From Pollutibacter soli (GTDB lineage Bacteria > Bacteroidota > Bacteroidia > Chitinophagales > Chitinophagaceae): 64,000 nucleotides of DNA. Position 1 is the stretch's first letter, and each line of letters starts with the position of its first letter. The position numbers and the translations under genes were made by a program. The stretch lies in contig JARJHS010000004.1 in assembly GCA_029269725.1 (NCBI GenBank), positions 372,001-436,000 of the forward strand, in the 5' to 3' direction. The notes beneath the pieces are model-generated. The model made no database searches, was not told the DNA's origin, and worked only from the letters and a program-made list of their open reading frames with translations. This document shows positions 33,483 through 41,925 of this stretch, piece after piece.

Positions 33483-35006
33483 ATGAACAAATTGTTTCTT
33501 GCCTTATGTTTCCTTCTTTTTGCTAATATTCTGCCCGCACAAAGAATTTATTATTCTGACATAGAGAAAGATGACTATCGTCAGATGAATTTTGAAATCA
33601 TCGGTAAAGTAGGTGGTAATATTAATATCTACAAAAACTACCGAAACCGTAACGATATTGCCGTTTATTTCAATGACATGAAGTTGAAATCGAAAACCAA
33701 GCTGGAATTTATGCCAGACCGGGTGTACAATGTCGATTTTGTGGCGTATCCTGATTTTTACTACATGATCTATCAATACCAGAAACGCAACGTAATGTTT
33801 TGCGCAATGGTAAAAATGAATGGCGAAGGAAAATTAATGACAGACCCTGTTGTGCTCGATACTTCCCAGTTGCCTTCTACCAACGAAAGTAAAGTATATA
33901 CCACGGTAGCCAGCGACGACAAGCAGAAGATTATGGTCTTTAAGATCAACAAGAAAAATGAAAAGAGCTTTCTGTTAACGACATTACTATACAACAACCA
34001 TCTCGAATTGCAGAAAAAGTCCAATATCACCATGAGCGGTTCTGCCCGCGAAGATTTGTTTACAGATTTTCTCCTGGATAACGATGGTGACCTGGTTTTT
34101 GGAAGATGCGGACGCACCGGAAATCGTGATTATATCAACAACTTCGACCTCGTTTTAAAAAGAGCAAATGAAGATACACTTCAGTACACCAATTTCCCGC
34201 TGACGGATAAAACGCTTGACGAAATAAAGATCAAACCGGACAATACCAATAAGAATATTATTTTTTCCTCCTTTTACTATAAACAGAAAAGAGGAAATAT
34301 TGATGGACTCTACAGTGTGATCTGGGATAAGAATGACAGGAAAGTCCTTACCGATGTTACATTTCCTTTCGGAGATACATTAAGGATGGACGCAAGATCG
34401 GACAACAGTTCGTTGAAAGTTGCGTTTAATGATTACTTTATCAAACAGATAATTCCGACTCGCGATGGAGGATATGCCGTACTTGCCGAACTATACTATA
34501 CGACTTCCCGCGCATCAGGGTGGAGCAGGTATGATTACCTGTACGGGTACAATAGTTTTATGCCTTATGATTACTACTATTCTCCGTACGGGGGGTTGAA
34601 CAACTATTATCGCGGTTGGGATCCATACAACAGGTATGGATCTGCCACGAGGCATTTTGCAGAAAATATCATGATATTCTATTTCAACAAAGCGGGAAAC
34701 CTGGTTTGGAGTAATGCAATAAGAAAAACACAGTTCGACGATAACACGGATATGTATCTTTCCTATCAGCTTTTCAATACCGGCAGTGAAGTGCGAATCC
34801 TTTTTAACCAGCTGGAACGAAGAGAGAGAATGCTGAACAGTGTTACAGCGAATGCAAGTGGAGAAATAAAAAAAGATCCTACACTCAGAAACCTGGACAA
34901 AGGATATGAGTTTATGCCGCGGTTTGGAAAACAGGTAGGTTTGAAGGAAATTGTTTTACCCTGTATGAACAGGAACTATATCTGTTTTGCCAAGCTAGAC
35001 TTTTAA
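33483..35006 (+). CDS. Secreted protein of unknown function with a Tyr-rich insert
   Basis: 507 residues. The signal peptide (about residues 1-19, LFANILPAQ) is followed by mostly beta-type sequence with recurring strand-turn units (IYKNYRNRNDIAVYF, LLDNDGDLVFGRCGR, IFYFNKAGNLVWSNAIRK), suggestive of a beta-propeller. Residues about 350-387 form a Tyr/Pro/Gly-rich, low-complexity insert (DYLYGYNSF, YDYYYSPYGG, YYRGWDPYNRYG). I do not recognise a named family. It precedes the DUF6427 gene by 15 bp on the same strand and is probably co-transcribed with it. Confidence 0.8.
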   Translation: MNKLFLALCFLLFANILPAQRIYYSDIEKDDYRQMNFEIIGKVGGNINIYKNYRNRNDIAVYFNDMKLKSKTKLEFMPDRVYNVDFVAYPDFYYMIYQYQKRNVMFCAMVKMNGEGKLMTDPVVLDTSQLPSTNESKVYTTVASDDKQKIMVFKINKKNEKSFLLTTLLYNNHLELQKKSNITMSGSAREDLFTDFLLDNDGDLVFGRCGRTGNRDYINNFDLVLKRANEDTLQYTNFPLTDKTLDEIKIKPDNTNKNIIFSSFYYKQKRGNIDGLYSVIWDKNDRKVLTDVTFPFGDTLRMDARSDNSSLKVAFNDYFIKQIIPTRDGGYAVLAELYYTTSRASGWSRYDYLYGYNSFMPYDYYYSPYGGLNNYYRGWDPYNRYGSATRHFAENIMIFYFNKAGNLVWSNAIRKTQFDDNTDMYLSYQLFNTGSEVRILFNQLERRERMLNSVTANASGEIKKDPTLRNLDKGYEFMPRFGKQVGLKEIVLPCMNRNYICFAKLDF

Positions 35007-35021
35007 ATAAAACAACTGCTT

Positions 35022-36011
35022 GTGGTCGGAGTTTTCAGGGATTACAACCCTTTCGGGATCATTTTCCTGTTTTTTTACGGACTGATCCTTAAATATGCTT
35101 CTTTTCTGCAACCGCATATACCCGTGGCTCAGCCTACCGACGGGTTTCTTTACCATTCACTGTTGAGATCAATGGAAAGTGCAGGGAAATCGTCCCCTGT
35201 TATTTATTCCTTGTTCGCATATGTACTCGTTTTTGTGCAATCGATAATGCTGAATACTATGGTGAACAACAGAAGACTTCTGCCAAAGCCAAGTTTTCTT
35301 GCAGCAATGTCTTACTTACTCATCACATCTTTTTTTCCGGAATGGTGGCAGCTGTCTTCAACATTGATAGTAAATACTTTCCTGATCTGGATTTTTTCCA
35401 GGATGAGTATTCTTTATAGCTATCCCAAGGCCAAACTCTTACTTCTGAACGTTGGGTTCGTTTTAGGGGTTAGTTCATTCTTCTATTTTCCTTCGCTTGC
35501 GTTTTTACTACTTATATTCTTTGCATTACTCATCATGCGGCCTTTTCGTTTGGTTGAATGGATGGTCGGATTGTTGGGAATCATGATCCCTTATTATTTT
35601 CTTTTTGCCTGGATGTTTTTACAAAATGACTGGAATATCAAAAAAATTCTCCCTTCTGTAACGCTTTCCTACCCGACTTTTCAGCAAACCATCTGGGCCT
35701 GGGGCGGATTGTTATTACTGGTAATTCCTTTTATGATCAGTGGATTTATCATCCAGGGAAGTATTCTTCGAATGTTGATCCAGGTCAGGAAGAACTGGAG
35801 CCTGATGCTGGTGTATCTCTTGTTAGCTATGCTGGTGCCTTTTATTAACTCCAGTTCTACCTTCGAATACTGGATCCTCTCAGCACTTCCATTTGCAGTT
35901 TTTCACGCAGGCGCCTTCTATTTTTCGAAACGCCGGTATTTTCCTGTCATCCTGCATTGGCTCATGGTGATTTTTGTTCTCGCGTTAAACTGGGCTCTTC
36001 TGGGCTTTTAG
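35022..36011 (+). CDS. DUF6427 family integral membrane protein
   Basis: 329 residues with about nine hydrophobic segments spread over the whole length. The N-terminus VFRDYNPFGIIFLFFYGLILKYASFL is typical of the DUF6427 family of Bacteroidota (short soluble start, Asn-Pro, then the first helix). The start codon is GTG at 35022, 15 bp after the previous stop. Function unknown; a role in envelope or gliding biology is sometimes supposed, but nothing here proves it. Confidence 0.8.
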   Translation: MVGVFRDYNPFGIIFLFFYGLILKYASFLQPHIPVAQPTDGFLYHSLLRSMESAGKSSPVIYSLFAYVLVFVQSIMLNTMVNNRRLLPKPSFLAAMSYLLITSFFPEWWQLSSTLIVNTFLIWIFSRMSILYSYPKAKLLLLNVGFVLGVSSFFYFPSLAFLLLIFFALLIMRPFRLVEWMVGLLGIMIPYYFLFAWMFLQNDWNIKKILPSVTLSYPTFQQTIWAWGGLLLLVIPFMISGFIIQGSILRMLIQVRKNWSLMLVYLLLAMLVPFINSSSTFEYWILSALPFAVFHAGAFYFSKRRYFPVILHWLMVIFVLALNWALLGF

Positions 36012-36182
36012 AATTCGTTAAATCCAGTCCAATTAAATAGTAACGCCTTAATTTTGTGCCTTTTCGGCATTATGTGCGGTATTTAACAGGATTTAGGGAA
36101 AATGGTGCCGGAACTTTTATAATAAACCGGGGTAAATTCAGTTTAGAAAAACCATACAAAACCAATCAGCTCCTGTGAATCC

Positions 36183-37250
36183 ATGCGCCTGAAAGTCCAC
36201 CTTATTATATTAATTTTCAATGTATTTCCGGTATTTGCTTTTACACAGGTACAGATGTTGAAAGTGGACACACTGAAAAACATGGATGGAGTTACCGACC
36301 CGGGAGATGCTGATCCGAGGTATATTGGAAAATTTACAAGAGCTAATGAAGTACGTGGATTTTTCAGAGCACAGAATTCAAGGCTGGAGTTCGGCTCACT
36401 AAAAGAAATATCCCGCCTGAGTAACCGCGGTTATTTTAAAAATACTACTGATCAGATAGGCCTGGGAGTTACCTACAAAATTATCAATCTTGACCTTAGC
36501 TTTTCACTTCCTAACAAAAGAAAACTAGACTCAATCTACCAGGATGTAAAGCAATTCCGACTGGCTTTCAGTTACACAGGCAGAAAGTTTGGCTTCCGCT
36601 ATTACCTGACTCAGGGCAGGGGACTGGTCGTTGGAGACCCCTTAAAACGTTTTTACTCAAATCCTGATGTGAGTATGTTCAAGACCGGAGCCCAGATGAT
36701 CTATATATTCAATGAAGACCGGTATTCCCTCAGGGCTTCTTTCCTGCAAAATGAAATACAAAGGAAAACAGCAGGTTCTTTCCTGGCTAAGGCCGACCTT
36801 TTTTATTATAACCTGAAAACGCCAACGGGCCTGGTAACACCAGATAAAGACCTTGAACCCCTTTATGGAAACCAGGTGGGTTTAAAATACCTGCGCGGTC
36901 CCGGTTTATTGATGATGCCGGGTTATGGTATGAATTTTACTTTTTTTGATGGACAACTTTATGTGTCCCCGGTGCTCTTTGTGGGTGCCGGGATGGCTTA
37001 TAATTTCTATACTGCTTCAAGCGGCTCTCATAATAAGATGAACCTTCTGTTAGGCGCAGCAGGCCAGGTTAATTTTGGATATAATACTCCAGGACTTTAT
37101 ACCAATTTTAATATCTCTCACGAAACCACGCATATATCTCTAAATCCTTCATTTATTTCCGATACCGACTTCCGTTTCGTAATGACTGTCGGATTCAGAT
37201 TCGGCAATCTCGAAAAAGTGATTCCGGCCAGTACTGATGAGATTTTTTAG
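36183..37250 (+). CDS. DUF4421-like outer-membrane beta-barrel protein
   Basis: 355 residues. Signal peptide at about 1-22 (FPVFAFTQ). The mature chain has alternating hydrophobic strands ending in a barrel-like terminus (FRFVMTVGFRFGNLEK). The segment TDQIGLGVTYKIINLDLSFSLPNK, then FRLAFSYTGRKFGFRYYLTQGRG, resembles DUF4421, whose members are porin-like barrels of unknown role. It lies 171 bp after DUF6427 and before purQ on the same strand. Barrel nature is fairly sure; the exact family is less so. Confidence 0.7.
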   Translation: MRLKVHLIILIFNVFPVFAFTQVQMLKVDTLKNMDGVTDPGDADPRYIGKFTRANEVRGFFRAQNSRLEFGSLKEISRLSNRGYFKNTTDQIGLGVTYKIINLDLSFSLPNKRKLDSIYQDVKQFRLAFSYTGRKFGFRYYLTQGRGLVVGDPLKRFYSNPDVSMFKTGAQMIYIFNEDRYSLRASFLQNEIQRKTAGSFLAKADLFYYNLKTPTGLVTPDKDLEPLYGNQVGLKYLRGPGLLMMPGYGMNFTFFDGQLYVSPVLFVGAGMAYNFYTASSGSHNKMNLLLGAAGQVNFGYNTPGLYTNFNISHETTHISLNPSFISDTDFRFVMTVGFRFGNLEKVIPASTDEIF

Positions 37251-37304
37251 ATCTGCAACACCGCGTTCCTGAGTATTGTTTAAAAAGATGAAGCGCTAAA
37301 AGCT

Positions 37305-37312
37305 TAACTTTG
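37305..37312 (+). promoter_or_regulatory. Putative purQ promoter -7 box (TAACTTTG)
   Basis: A perfect TAnnTTTG match 21 bp upstream of the purQ ATG at 37334, which would give a short leader. It overlaps an upstream in-frame TTG (37310) and argues against that start. A possible TTG at 37276 is further away (26 bp) than usual. Confidence 0.4.
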
Positions 37313-37333
37313 TTGCTTCAAAAATCAAGCAGC

Positions 37334-38014
37334 ATGAAATTTGGCGTAGTGGTATTTCCAGGTTCAAATTGCGACAGGGACATGATCGAAACCCTAAAAA
37401 ATGATCTTAACCAGGAAGTGATAACGCTCTGGCACAAAGATGATGACCTGAGCATGTTTACCACTGATGATTGTATTGTGTTGCCTGGTGGTTTCTCTTA
37501 TGGTGACTACCTGCGTTGCGGTGCAATCGCCCGATTCAGCCCGATGATGCAAAGCGTGATAGAGTTCGCTAACAAAGGAGGAAAAGTTTTCGGGGTTTGT
37601 AATGGTTTTCAGATTCTTTGCGAAGCGGGTTTACTGCCAGGTGCTTTATTGAGGAACGCTCATATGCAGTTTGCTTGTAAAAATGTTTTTCTGAAAACGG
37701 AAGATGGTGAGCAGGTCTATAAAATTCCCATTGCACACGGTGAGGGAAGGTACTATGCAGATCAACAGACTCTCGACGAACTCGAAAAAAATAAGCAGGT
37801 ACTCTATTACTATACTAACGAAAAAGGGGAAGTGACTACCGAAGCAAATCCCAACGGTTCGTTGAGGAATATAGCCGGTATTTGCAACGCCAATAGAAAT
37901 GTGTTTGGAATGATGCCTCATCCGGAAAGGGCCTGCAGCGATCTTCTTGGAAACAACGACGGCAGAGAAATCTTTAATGCGTTGTTTTTCAGCAAAGTAC
38001 CTGAACTGGTATAA
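37334..38014 (+). CDS. purQ: Phosphoribosylformylglycinamidine synthase subunit PurQ (glutaminase)
   Basis: 226 residues from the ATG at 37334. It is a class I glutamine amidotransferase that supplies ammonia to PurL in step 4 of purine synthesis. Motifs: [13 protein letters not shown] at the N-terminus, [19 protein letters not shown], the nucleophile Cys in GVCNGFQIL, and the catalytic His/Glu in [10 protein letters not shown] separate PurQ implies the three-part PurL-PurQ-PurS enzyme rather than the single long PurL; the partners are not in the window. Confidence 0.95.
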   Translation: MKFGVVVFPGSNCDRDMIETLKNDLNQEVITLWHKDDDLSMFTTDDCIVLPGGFSYGDYLRCGAIARFSPMMQSVIEFANKGGKVFGVCNGFQILCEAGLLPGALLRNAHMQFACKNVFLKTEDGEQVYKIPIAHGEGRYYADQQTLDELEKNKQVLYYYTNEKGEVTTEANPNGSLRNIAGICNANRNVFGMMPHPERACSDLLGNNDGREIFNALFFSKVPELV

Positions 38015-38109
38015 GATCACTTTTTTGAAGTCTGAAACTAATTTTAGGCAATTTTTTTAAATTGATTTGCCAATTTTGCATTTATTCTATAGCCTCAATT
38101 TAATAAAGC

Positions 38110-38577
38110 GTGACTAAAAAGATTTTACTCATATCAACATTGATATTGTCAGTTTTCGGAGCTGCTTTTGCTCAGACAGGTTCAGCGAAACAGGTGAAAT
38201 GGACTTTCACGTCAAAGAAAATAGCAGACAATACTTATGAGGTTCGCCTCACAGCAGATATTTCGGGCAACTATCATATGTATGCACAGAAAGCTGGTGT
38301 CGATGGGCCTGTGCCAACTACGATCAATTTTACGGCTAACCCACTGCTTTCACTGAATGGTGATGTGAAAGAATCCGGAAAGCTGATCAAAAAATTTGAG
38401 AGTGCCTGGTCTGGCGATGTAAACTATTATGAAAAAACAGTTGAATTCGTCCAGGTAGTGAAACTCAAAACAAAAGCAAAGACAAACATCAACGGAAAGG
38501 TGGAATTTATGGTTTGCAACGAATCACTTTGTCTTCCTCCATCAGAAGTTGCTTTTAAAATTGAAGTTGGTGGATAA
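38110..38577 (+). CDS. Stand-alone DsbD alpha-like (DsbD N-terminal) periplasmic protein
   Basis: 155 residues with a GTG start. Signal peptide MTKKILLISTLILSVFGAAFAQ, then one immunoglobulin-like DsbD alpha domain. The segment VEFMVCNESLCLPP carries the Cys pair (CxxxxC) that in E. coli DsbD takes electrons from the membrane domain and hands them to DsbC and similar proteins. The next gene, a full DsbD, has an N-terminal domain without these cysteines, so this protein may supply the missing redox step. The spacing of about 90 bp suggests co-transcription. Confidence 0.85.
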   Translation: MTKKILLISTLILSVFGAAFAQTGSAKQVKWTFTSKKIADNTYEVRLTADISGNYHMYAQKAGVDGPVPTTINFTANPLLSLNGDVKESGKLIKKFESAWSGDVNYYEKTVEFVQVVKLKTKAKTNINGKVEFMVCNESLCLPPSEVAFKIEVGG

Positions 38578-38670
38578 TCACTCTACATTAATTCTTCTTC
38601 GACATCGATCATTTCAAAACTGCATATCCTGGTTGAATTAGAAAGACACTGAAGAAACTATTCTGAGCTT

Positions 38671-40575
38671 ATGCGAAAACTTCTGCTCTTTCTATTGCTT
38701 TCAGGTTTCTGCGCTTCCGGTTTATTTGCACAGGATTCTTCAGCATATCAATGGAGCGTTTCAAGCATAAAAAAAGAGAATGGACTGTACACTTTAGAAT
38801 TCAGTACCGAGGGAAATAAAAGCTGGGATCTTTTTGCACCCGAAGCGATGTTCGATGATATTAATTCGGGCACTCTTCAACTATCAGACTCTTCTATTAA
38901 GATTGTCAGACCGCTCAGTGCTATCGGTGAAGGACAAGCGATAACGAGTCCGCTTTTTCCGGATAAGCAATACAAGGTTTATAACGGCCCGGCAAAATTT
39001 TCTGTGGATGTCAAAATCGGGGGAACTGTTCCCGCCGTATTACTTGGTACACTTCAATTTACCTATGGGAAAGGAGAATCATTTTATCCGCTGGAGTCCT
39101 GGCCTTTTGAAGTGGCACTGGAGGGAGGTGTTGTTGCAAACAATAAGATTCTCATTCCGTCAATCGATATAAAAAAGCCTCTGCAGGAATGTGGAAAGTC
39201 AACAGCGTCAAATGAGAAAAGTCTTTTTACCATTTTTATCCTCGGATTTCTTGGTGGACTTGTGGCATTGCTGACGCCTTGTGTATTTCCGATGATTCCA
39301 TTGACTGTATCATTTTTTACAAAGAAAGCCGGTAAATCCAATGCAATACTTTACGGAGCATTTATTTTCCTGATCTATTCTGCATTGAGTATTCCGTTTC
39401 ACATTATCGGGACAGTTAGTCCGACGATCTATAATGACATCGCCACTAATATTTATCTGAACGTCATATTCTTTATCATTTTCATCGTTTTTGCGATTTC
39501 GTTTTTTGGCTATTTCGAAATCACATTGCCAGGTTCAGTGGCCAACCGGGCAAATGCGAAGCAGGGTTCAAATCTGGTCGGAATATTTTTCATGGCACTC
39601 ACATTGGTGATCGTGTCTTTTTCATGTACAGGTCCCATACTTGGTACATTACTCGTGGGTAGTGCGAGTGAAGGTGCCTGGCCATTGACTGCAGGCCTTG
39701 CAGGATTTGGACTTGCTCTGGGATTACCTTTTGCGCTGTTTGCATTATTCCCGCATTGGCTTCAGAATTTACCGAAAAGTGGTGGTTGGTTGAATACCGT
39801 TAAAGTGGTCCTCGGTTTTATCGAGCTGGCGCTGGCTTTGAAGTTTTTGTCAAATGCAGATCTGGTTGCGCATTGGGGCATATTGAAGAGAGAATTGTTT
39901 TTTGCCCTCTGGGTATTGATATTCCTCGGACTTTTCATTTACCTGATGGGGTGGTTGCGTTTTCCTCACGATGATCCTTCGAAGAAGCCTGGATTAGCAA
40001 GAAAGTTATTTGCATTTTTTGTACTGGCCTTCACCTTATATATTTTACCGGGAGTTACCAATACCAGGTACGCGAATATTGGATTGGTGAGCGGGTTCCC
40101 GCCTCCGCATTGCTACAGTCTTTATTCCAACCCGATAAATTGTGAAGAGCCGTTGATGGATTATGCGGAAGCATTGAAAGTTGCAAAAGAAACAAATAAG
40201 CCAATAATGATCGATTTCACGGGTTGGGCCTGCGTGAACTGCAGAAAAATGGAAGAGAATGTCTGGCCAGATCCCGGGGTAAAAGAGTTAATGGAGAAAT
40301 ATGTACTTGTTTCTCTTTATGTCGATGACAAAAAACAATTACCTGCGGCTGAGCAATTTGTATATACTTCAAAAGACGGTACTGAACGGAAGATCAGAAC
40401 TGTGGGAGACAAATGGAGTACTTTCCAGACAGAAAATTTCAATGCCAGTTCTCAGCCCTGGTATGTACTGATCAGTAATAAAGAAATTCTACTCACACCA
40501 CCAGTCGGGTATACGCCTGATAAAACCGAATTTTCGGAATGGCTTCGTTGCGGACTCGATGCCAATGGAAAATAA
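38671..40575 (+). CDS. dsbD: Thiol:disulfide interchange protein DsbD (alpha domain without its Cys pair)
   Basis: 634 residues. Signal peptide 1-20; N-terminal alpha-like domain to about residue 155; eight membrane segments (about 185-455); C-terminal thioredoxin domain (about 490-634). The membrane cysteines are in ALLTPCVFPMIPLTVSFF and VSFSCTGPILGTLL, and the thioredoxin site is WACVNC at about 518-523, with the cis-Pro in SSQPWYVL. In the N-terminal domain the place of CxxxxCLPP reads GKGESFYPLES: both cysteines are gone. The enzyme would move electrons from cytoplasmic thioredoxin outward. Confidence 0.93.
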   Translation: MRKLLLFLLLSGFCASGLFAQDSSAYQWSVSSIKKENGLYTLEFSTEGNKSWDLFAPEAMFDDINSGTLQLSDSSIKIVRPLSAIGEGQAITSPLFPDKQYKVYNGPAKFSVDVKIGGTVPAVLLGTLQFTYGKGESFYPLESWPFEVALEGGVVANNKILIPSIDIKKPLQECGKSTASNEKSLFTIFILGFLGGLVALLTPCVFPMIPLTVSFFTKKAGKSNAILYGAFIFLIYSALSIPFHIIGTVSPTIYNDIATNIYLNVIFFIIFIVFAISFFGYFEITLPGSVANRANAKQGSNLVGIFFMALTLVIVSFSCTGPILGTLLVGSASEGAWPLTAGLAGFGLALGLPFALFALFPHWLQNLPKSGGWLNTVKVVLGFIELALALKFLSNADLVAHWGILKRELFFALWVLIFLGLFIYLMGWLRFPHDDPSKKPGLARKLFAFFVLAFTLYILPGVTNTRYANIGLVSGFPPPHCYSLYSNPINCEEPLMDYAEALKVAKETNKPIMIDFTGWACVNCRKMEENVWPDPGVKELMEKYVLVSLYVDDKKQLPAAEQFVYTSKDGTERKIRTVGDKWSTFQTENFNASSQPWYVLISNKEILLTPPVGYTPDKTEFSEWLRCGLDANGK

Positions 40576-40975
40576 GGCAGGAGTAAGGAGAGGGAGGCAG
40601 GAGAGTTAGTTTGTAGCGATAAGCATAGCAAAAGAAGACCTGCTTTTCTGCTGATAGGCAGATACCTGTTCATCAACTGCCGGCTGTGTCTATTGTCTGC
40701 AGTCTACTGTTTGCCGATGATAAGTTTAAAAGAACCAGAAGATAAGATTAAGCCATATCAGGTGCATTTACCCTAATGAAATTACGAAGTGCATATCTAC
40801 ACTCAACCGCCGGCTGTTTGTATTGTCTACGTTTACTATTTGCCGATGATAAGCCAAAAGAAGAACCAGAAGATAAGATCAAGCCATATCAGGTGCGTTT
40901 ACCCTAATGAAATTACGAAGTGCATTTCTACACTCAACCGCCGGCTGTTTCTCCTGCCTGCGAACGCCTGCCTGC
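40575..40975. repeat. Heptad-arm inverted element 3 (AGGCAGG units) with a tandem duplication inside
   Basis: Left arm 40575-40605 has AGGCAGG AGTAAGG AGAGGG AGGCAGG (one unit is 6 bp). Right arm 40953-40975 has CCTGCCT GCGAACG CCTGCCT; CCTGCCT is the exact reverse complement of AGGCAGG. The left arm starts on the last base of the dsbD stop codon. The interior holds a tandem repeat of about 130 bp and further 7-bp periodic runs (TGTCTAT TGTCTGC AGTCTAC TGTTTGC at 40687-40714). Confidence 0.7.
40665..40950. repeat. Tandem duplication, period about 130 bp, two copies plus a partial third
   Basis: Copy 1 begins near CGGCTGTGTC at 40681, copy 2 at CGGCTGTTTG (40811), and a partial third at CGGCTGTTTC (40942). 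From AGATAAGAT (40739 and 40870) to CCGCCGGCTGT the copies differ at only three of about 78 positions. Each copy ends in ACCCTAATGAAATTACGAAG followed by TGCAT. No coding frame is conserved between the copies, so this is non-coding DNA in the gap between dsbD and the ECF sigma gene. Confidence 0.85.
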
Positions 40976-40978
40976 TAA

Positions 40979-41031
40979 ATCATTAAGGAAACAGGCATCG
41001 GGGCGCCTGCTCCTTAATGATCTTTTCTTTC
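40979..41031. terminator. Long stem-loop, probable terminator for both strands
   Basis: An outer 11-bp perfect stem ATCATTAAGGA / TCCTTAATGAT, a small bulge, an inner CAGGC / GCCTG stem and the loop ATCGGGGC. On the + strand it runs into CTTTTCTTTC. It lies between the repeat element after dsbD and the stop of the minus-strand sigma factor. Confidence 0.6.
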
Positions 41032-41053
41032 AGATGGTGGGGCTTATAATTTA

Positions 41054-41635
41054 TTAGAGAGCTATCTGTTTTTCTGTCATCATCTTACGAAGATTGATCA
41101 GGCCATAGCGCATACGACCGAGCGCAGTATTGATGCTGCAGTTGGTCATTGCTGCGATTTCCTTGAAACTCATCTCCGCATAGTGACGAAGAATAATTAC
41201 CTCGCGCTGATCTGCGGGAAGCAGGTCAAGCATCTGACGTACGCGGTCATGGCTCTGGCGTTGCATCATCTTACGATCAACACCATCTTCAGTAAAATTC
41301 AGAACTTCAAAAATGTCGCGGTCTTCGCTGTTGCGGATGGTTGGTGTTCTTTTAACTTTTCTGAAATGATCTACGCAAAGGTTGTGGGCGATCCTCATTG
41401 CCCATGGTAAAAATTTACCCTCTTCCGTGTAACGACCGCTACGAACAGTGTCGATAACACGAATGAACACATCCTGGAAAATATCTTCTGCGAGATACTT
41501 GTCTTTAACAAGCAGAAAAATGGATGTGTAGATTTTTTCTTTGTGACGAATAATAAGTGCTTCAAGGGCTTCAGAGTCCCCATCCATAAATAAATGAATG
41601 AGTTGCTGATCAGTGAGATTGGTTAGGGATCGCAT
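41054..41635 (-). CDS. ECF-type RNA polymerase sigma factor
   Basis: 193 residues from the ATG at 41635; a TTG at 41683 would add 16. Region 2: FMDGDSEALEALIIRHKEKIYTSIFLLVKD followed by AEDIFQDVFIRVIDTVRSGRY and WAMRIAHNLCVDHFRKVKR. Region 4: LDLLPADQREVIILRHYAEMSFKEIAAMTNCSINTALGRMRYGLINLRKMM. It resembles the highly conserved single-copy ECF factors of Bacteroidota. No anti-sigma gene is adjacent. It is divergent from uvrA across 290 bp. Confidence 0.93.
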   Translation of the reverse strand: MRSLTNLTDQQLIHLFMDGDSEALEALIIRHKEKIYTSIFLLVKDKYLAEDIFQDVFIRVIDTVRSGRYTEEGKFLPWAMRIAHNLCVDHFRKVKRTPTIRNSEDRDIFEVLNFTEDGVDRKMMQRQSHDRVRQMLDLLPADQREVIILRHYAEMSFKEIAAMTNCSINTALGRMRYGLINLRKMMTEKQIAL

Positions 41636-41914
41636 AACTTCTACGGTTTTTAATAATGGTTTGGGATATTTGGAACATCCCAATATGACCAGTGAACAAG
41701 TAGAAGTCTATCCTATAGGCGGGAATAGTGTTTCTTATTTGCTTTTCCGGGATATTGGGACAATGAAAATAGTATATATTTTATTACCCCCAAATAATAG
41801 TTAAAAATATTTTTTCAACTATTTCCCGAAAAAAATTATTGTTATCGTGCAATATTATTTTAAAGATAGATGATGGTTTTATCAGATGAAAGTGTGCAAC
41901 ATAAATTTAACAAT

Positions 41915-41922
41915 TACTTTTG
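41915..41922 (+). promoter_or_regulatory. Putative uvrA promoter -7 box (TACTTTTG) next to the start codon
   Basis: A perfect TAnnTTTG match only 3 bp upstream of the ATG at 41926. Transcription would begin at or just after this ATG, giving a leaderless or nearly leaderless message, perhaps starting at the second ATG (41932). No clear -33 TTG is visible. The rest of the sigma-uvrA gap is AT-rich and otherwise featureless. Confidence 0.4.
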
Positions 41923-41925
41923 CAG

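Noticed and set aside
40665-40975. Possible CRISPR array from repeated units
   Set aside because: There are only two to three copies with a period of about 130 bp, the copies are alike over their whole length with no unique spacers, and no cas gene is nearby.
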